From Symbiodinium natans (lineage: Eukaryota > Sar > Dinophyceae > Suessiales > Symbiodiniaceae): DNA of 64,000 bases. The notes below the pieces were generated by a model. It searched no databases. It saw nothing but the letters and a program-made list of their open reading frames with translations, and had not been told where the DNA came from. The translations under genes and the position numbers were made by a program. This document shows positions 61,751 through 64,000 of this stretch, piece after piece (the first letter of the stretch is position 1; each line of letters starts with the position of its first letter). The stretch is from contig CAJNDS010002097.1 of NCBI GenBank assembly GCA_905221605.1, positions 190,001 through 254,000 on the forward strand, given 5' to 3'.

Positions 61751-63460
61751 GTAACCCTAGGGTTTAGGGTTTAGGGTTTAGGGTTTAGGGTTCAGGATTG
61801 CTTCGGGTTTAGGGTTTATGGTAGGGCTCAGGGTACCACACAGGGTTAGGGCTCAGCGGTTTAGGGTTTAAGGCTCAGCGGTTTAGGGTTCAAAGGTTCA
61901 GGGCTTCGGGTTACACATGACAGATGACGATGCGCGACATGGGCTTCCGGGACGGCGACCCCTGAGCCGCCGAACTAGATCTTCGACATGGCAGTCCACA
62001 AAGCTGAGGGTACTTCGGGTTTGGAGTTTAGGGCTTGGGGTTTGGGGGTTAATGTTTAGTTTAGAGTTTAAGGTTTAGGGTCATGAAAGCCTAGGAGCCC
62101 TACAAGCAGGCTGTTGGGGAAGGAAGGGGCTGGGAATGGATGGCGCTGTGCTGACGGCCACATCTAGTTTATAGGGTTTGGGCTTGAGGGCCTAAGGTAA
62201 ACGCCCAAAATCCTGACTCAAAACCCTGCACAGGGTTAGGGTTTATAGTTTATGGGGTTCATCCTGACTTAAGACCCTAAAGGGTTTCGGGATGTCTAAC
62301 TAGGATTTATAGAGTTTAGGGTATGAAGAGACACAAGGGCACAAGGCTGTTTAAACCCTAAACCGTAAACCCCTAAACCCTATACCCTAAAAGCCCAAAA
62401 ACCCAAAAACCCTAACGCTTTTTCCTTTCGGCAAGTTGCTGCAGAGTCAGCACGAGACAGCTCCCAAGAGCCGGGTCACAGTGCCTTGTCAACTAGCTAC
62501 ATGCGGGCTGTTCAATTTGCCAGGCCTCTTTTTCTACTAATTTGCTTAAGAACCCCGACAAAATGAAAAGACGCTTCCTTATTAAGGGCAAGGTAGGGAT
62601 GACTATTTTTTCTTCTTTTAGGGTTCTTAAGCAAATAGTAGTTTTGGGGCCGGTCTCTAGTATGGTTTGTTGCTTCATGAGTTCTCAAAGTTTAGGGTTC
62701 CGAGAAGGTAGAACAACCCCCACACCTGCGAATCCACGCAGAAACGTTGGCAGGAGAGCCGAAAAACTTGCCAAAGGCAACATCTCTACGACTAGGTTAC
62801 CTAGGCGCGGGAGATGTTGGGGTGTAGGGCTGCCCCACGGCGGCCGATACACCCAAAGCATTCCTGTCTGACGCCCAAAAGTTGCGAAGCATCGCCCAAG
62901 TGGGCCTTTGTTCTACACATCATCACTAAAACCCTAAACCCTAAACCCTAAACCCTAAACCCCAGCAATGGTTTCCTCAAAGCCTCGTATCTAAACAGTG
63001 TCATGTTTGGGAGTCCAGGAAAATCGTTACCGGCTGCAAGGGAGATCCGGATTTGCCAGCTGGGCGTACAGGTTTTCGCGTATAGCGTTCAGGCTCGAAG
63101 GTTGATGACCCTAAATCCCATAAACCCCAAACCCCAAACCCAAAATCCAAAACCCCAAACCCCAAACCTATTCGGGTTTAGGGTCCTAGACAAGTAAGTT
63201 TCCCAACTCAGGATTGAGGAACTCTGCTTGGGCGGATGGTGCATGGGTCTGGTATATCATAGGTTCCCCAACGGGTTTGGGGTTTAGGGGTTAGGGTTTA
63301 GGGTTTAGGGCTACTACCTCCCTCTACACTAACCCCCCCTCCAGGGTAACCTGAATTAGGCTTAATTATCCCTAAAGAGCCTTAATTCTGGGGGGAGCCT
63401 GGGGAGGCTAGGGGTTTAGGGTTTAGGGTTTAGGGTTTAGGGTTTAAGGTTTAGGGTTTA
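61751..63460. other. Stretch with one possible exon
   Basis: Short degenerate telomere tracts, a GCTTAAG MITE (62541-62637), and a plus segment at 61921-62008 (ARHGLPGRRPLSRRTRSSTW) that may be coding. ORF 62542-62871 begins inside the MITE. Confidence 0.45.
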
Positions 63461-63525
63461 GGGTGCGGAGCTGCAGTTTGTATTCAGGAAAGGAGTTGGT
63501 GTTGAAGGAAAAGGGGTCAATGTAC

Positions 63526-63546
63526 CCGTTAACTATTTGGCTCAAG
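63526..63546 (+). other. Probable relic of the dinoflagellate spliced leader
   Basis: CCGT at the start and TTTGGCTCAAG at the end stand at exactly the spacing of the 22-nt dinoflagellate leader; 16 of 21 positions agree by my alignment. An ATG follows at 63547. Such relics form when a trans-spliced mRNA is copied back into the genome. Confidence 0.45.
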
Positions 63547-63818
63547 ATGGGCTTGAACAGGAAGCCACAAGTTCAAAAAGTAGTGCCTGGGTTCTTAGGG
63601 TTTGTTAAGGGTGTGGATTCCTTCCCCCTTTCTTTCCCCCCTGGGTTGCTCTTATCCGTGTTCTGGTTTGTCTCTTGGTTCGATCTGGGGAATATAAGTT
63701 CTGGGCGATCAGTGGAGTTGAGTTCTTTCCTTCTTTGGTTGTCCCCCCGTAGGTTATGAGCCCAAATTAGGTTCCCTGCGGTTGAGTGTTCTCTTAAGGT
63801 TTTTGGGATCAAGAAGCA

Positions 63819-64000
63819 ATGCCTTCTCCCAAGCGATGGCTCCAGCCTTCCTCGGATGGTGGACAGAATGGTGGAGCTGGAAGTGGTGCAGCTGAGTCTC
63901 TGGGTGAAAGGGCGGCGCTGGAAGAGGTAATGCCTGGCGCTGAAGAACATCTGGAGGAAGCCTCGGTTGCAGAAGGCCCCAATGAGGGTATGAATCCCAA
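63819..64000 (+). CDS. ORF starting here and cut by the right edge
   Basis: ATG at 63819, open to the edge: MPSPKRWLQPSSDGGQNGGA and then GSGAAESLGERAALEEVMPG with a further acidic part. Strong coding look, disordered N-terminus. No function visible. Upstream (63560-63800) is T/G-rich sequence that could be a leader or a promoter-like region. An overlapping plus frame from 63547 ends at 63759. Confidence 0.55.
   Translation, partial: MPSPKRWLQPSSDGGQNGGAGSGAAESLGERAALEEVMPGAEEHLEEASVAEGPNEGMNP

Noticed and set aside
1-64000. tRNA, rRNA and snRNA genes
   Set aside because: I looked for B-box-like GGTTCGANTC and conserved rRNA words and saw none that come with a fitting second half. A covariance-model search was not possible here.

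Overview
The window looks like nuclear DNA of an alveolate alga, most probably a dinoflagellate. Four things point there. Plant-type telomere repeat (TTTAGGG/CCCTAAA) is scattered through the whole window, not only at one end. There are no long ORFs; coding sequence is cut into GC-rich exons of about 70-320 bp. Inferred introns start with GT, GC or GA and end in AG followed by G, the relaxed donor set known from dinoflagellates. A probable relic of the dinoflagellate spliced leader lies at 63526-63546. The genus cannot be told, and no bacterial operon logic applies.

Three layers are interleaved. (1) Coding exons. The best gene is a beta-lactamase-fold serine hydrolase on the minus strand (13493-14909), with an SxxK motif, a YSN motif and five exons that join in frame. 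Others are a CULT/Yippee-like beta-tent gene (47067-48328, minus), WD40-like exons (11940-12272; 55245-55328), fibronectin-III-like exons (20995-21120; 51011-51116; 53128-53236) and many exons I cannot name. Short GC-rich exons are often open on both strands, so the strand of several is uncertain. (2) At least a dozen families of short palindromic, MITE-like elements, mostly 90-150 bp. Several families share CTTRG...CYAAG ends, and some copies have perfect 4-bp target duplications. In the hydrolase gene two of them sit exactly where introns must be: the duplicated target supplies the GT donor and the element end supplies AG. These are introners, elements that make introns on insertion. (3) More than a hundred telomere-repeat tracts (by eye), from two to about forty units, in both orientations. 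At least eight lie inside MITE copies, so they arrived after the MITEs. Others begin exactly at exon ends as |GTTTAGGG.

Layout by strand: mainly minus-strand exons from about 8.5 to 27.7 kb; a 0.55-kb block of CCCCCTAAA-type variant repeat near a divergent switch (28.4-28.9 kb); mainly plus-strand exons from 29.2 to 44.7 kb; minus-strand exons from 47 to about 60.8 kb; then plus-strand exons to the right edge, where an ORF starting at 63819 runs out of the window. This agrees with unidirectional gene blocks. Between exons lie the repeats, several microsatellites and minisatellites, and a partly triplicated 0.35-kb unit at 34.5-35.4 kb. I found no rRNA, tRNA or CRISPR array. All exon calls come from reading frames, splice-site context and motif recognition by eye, without database searches.
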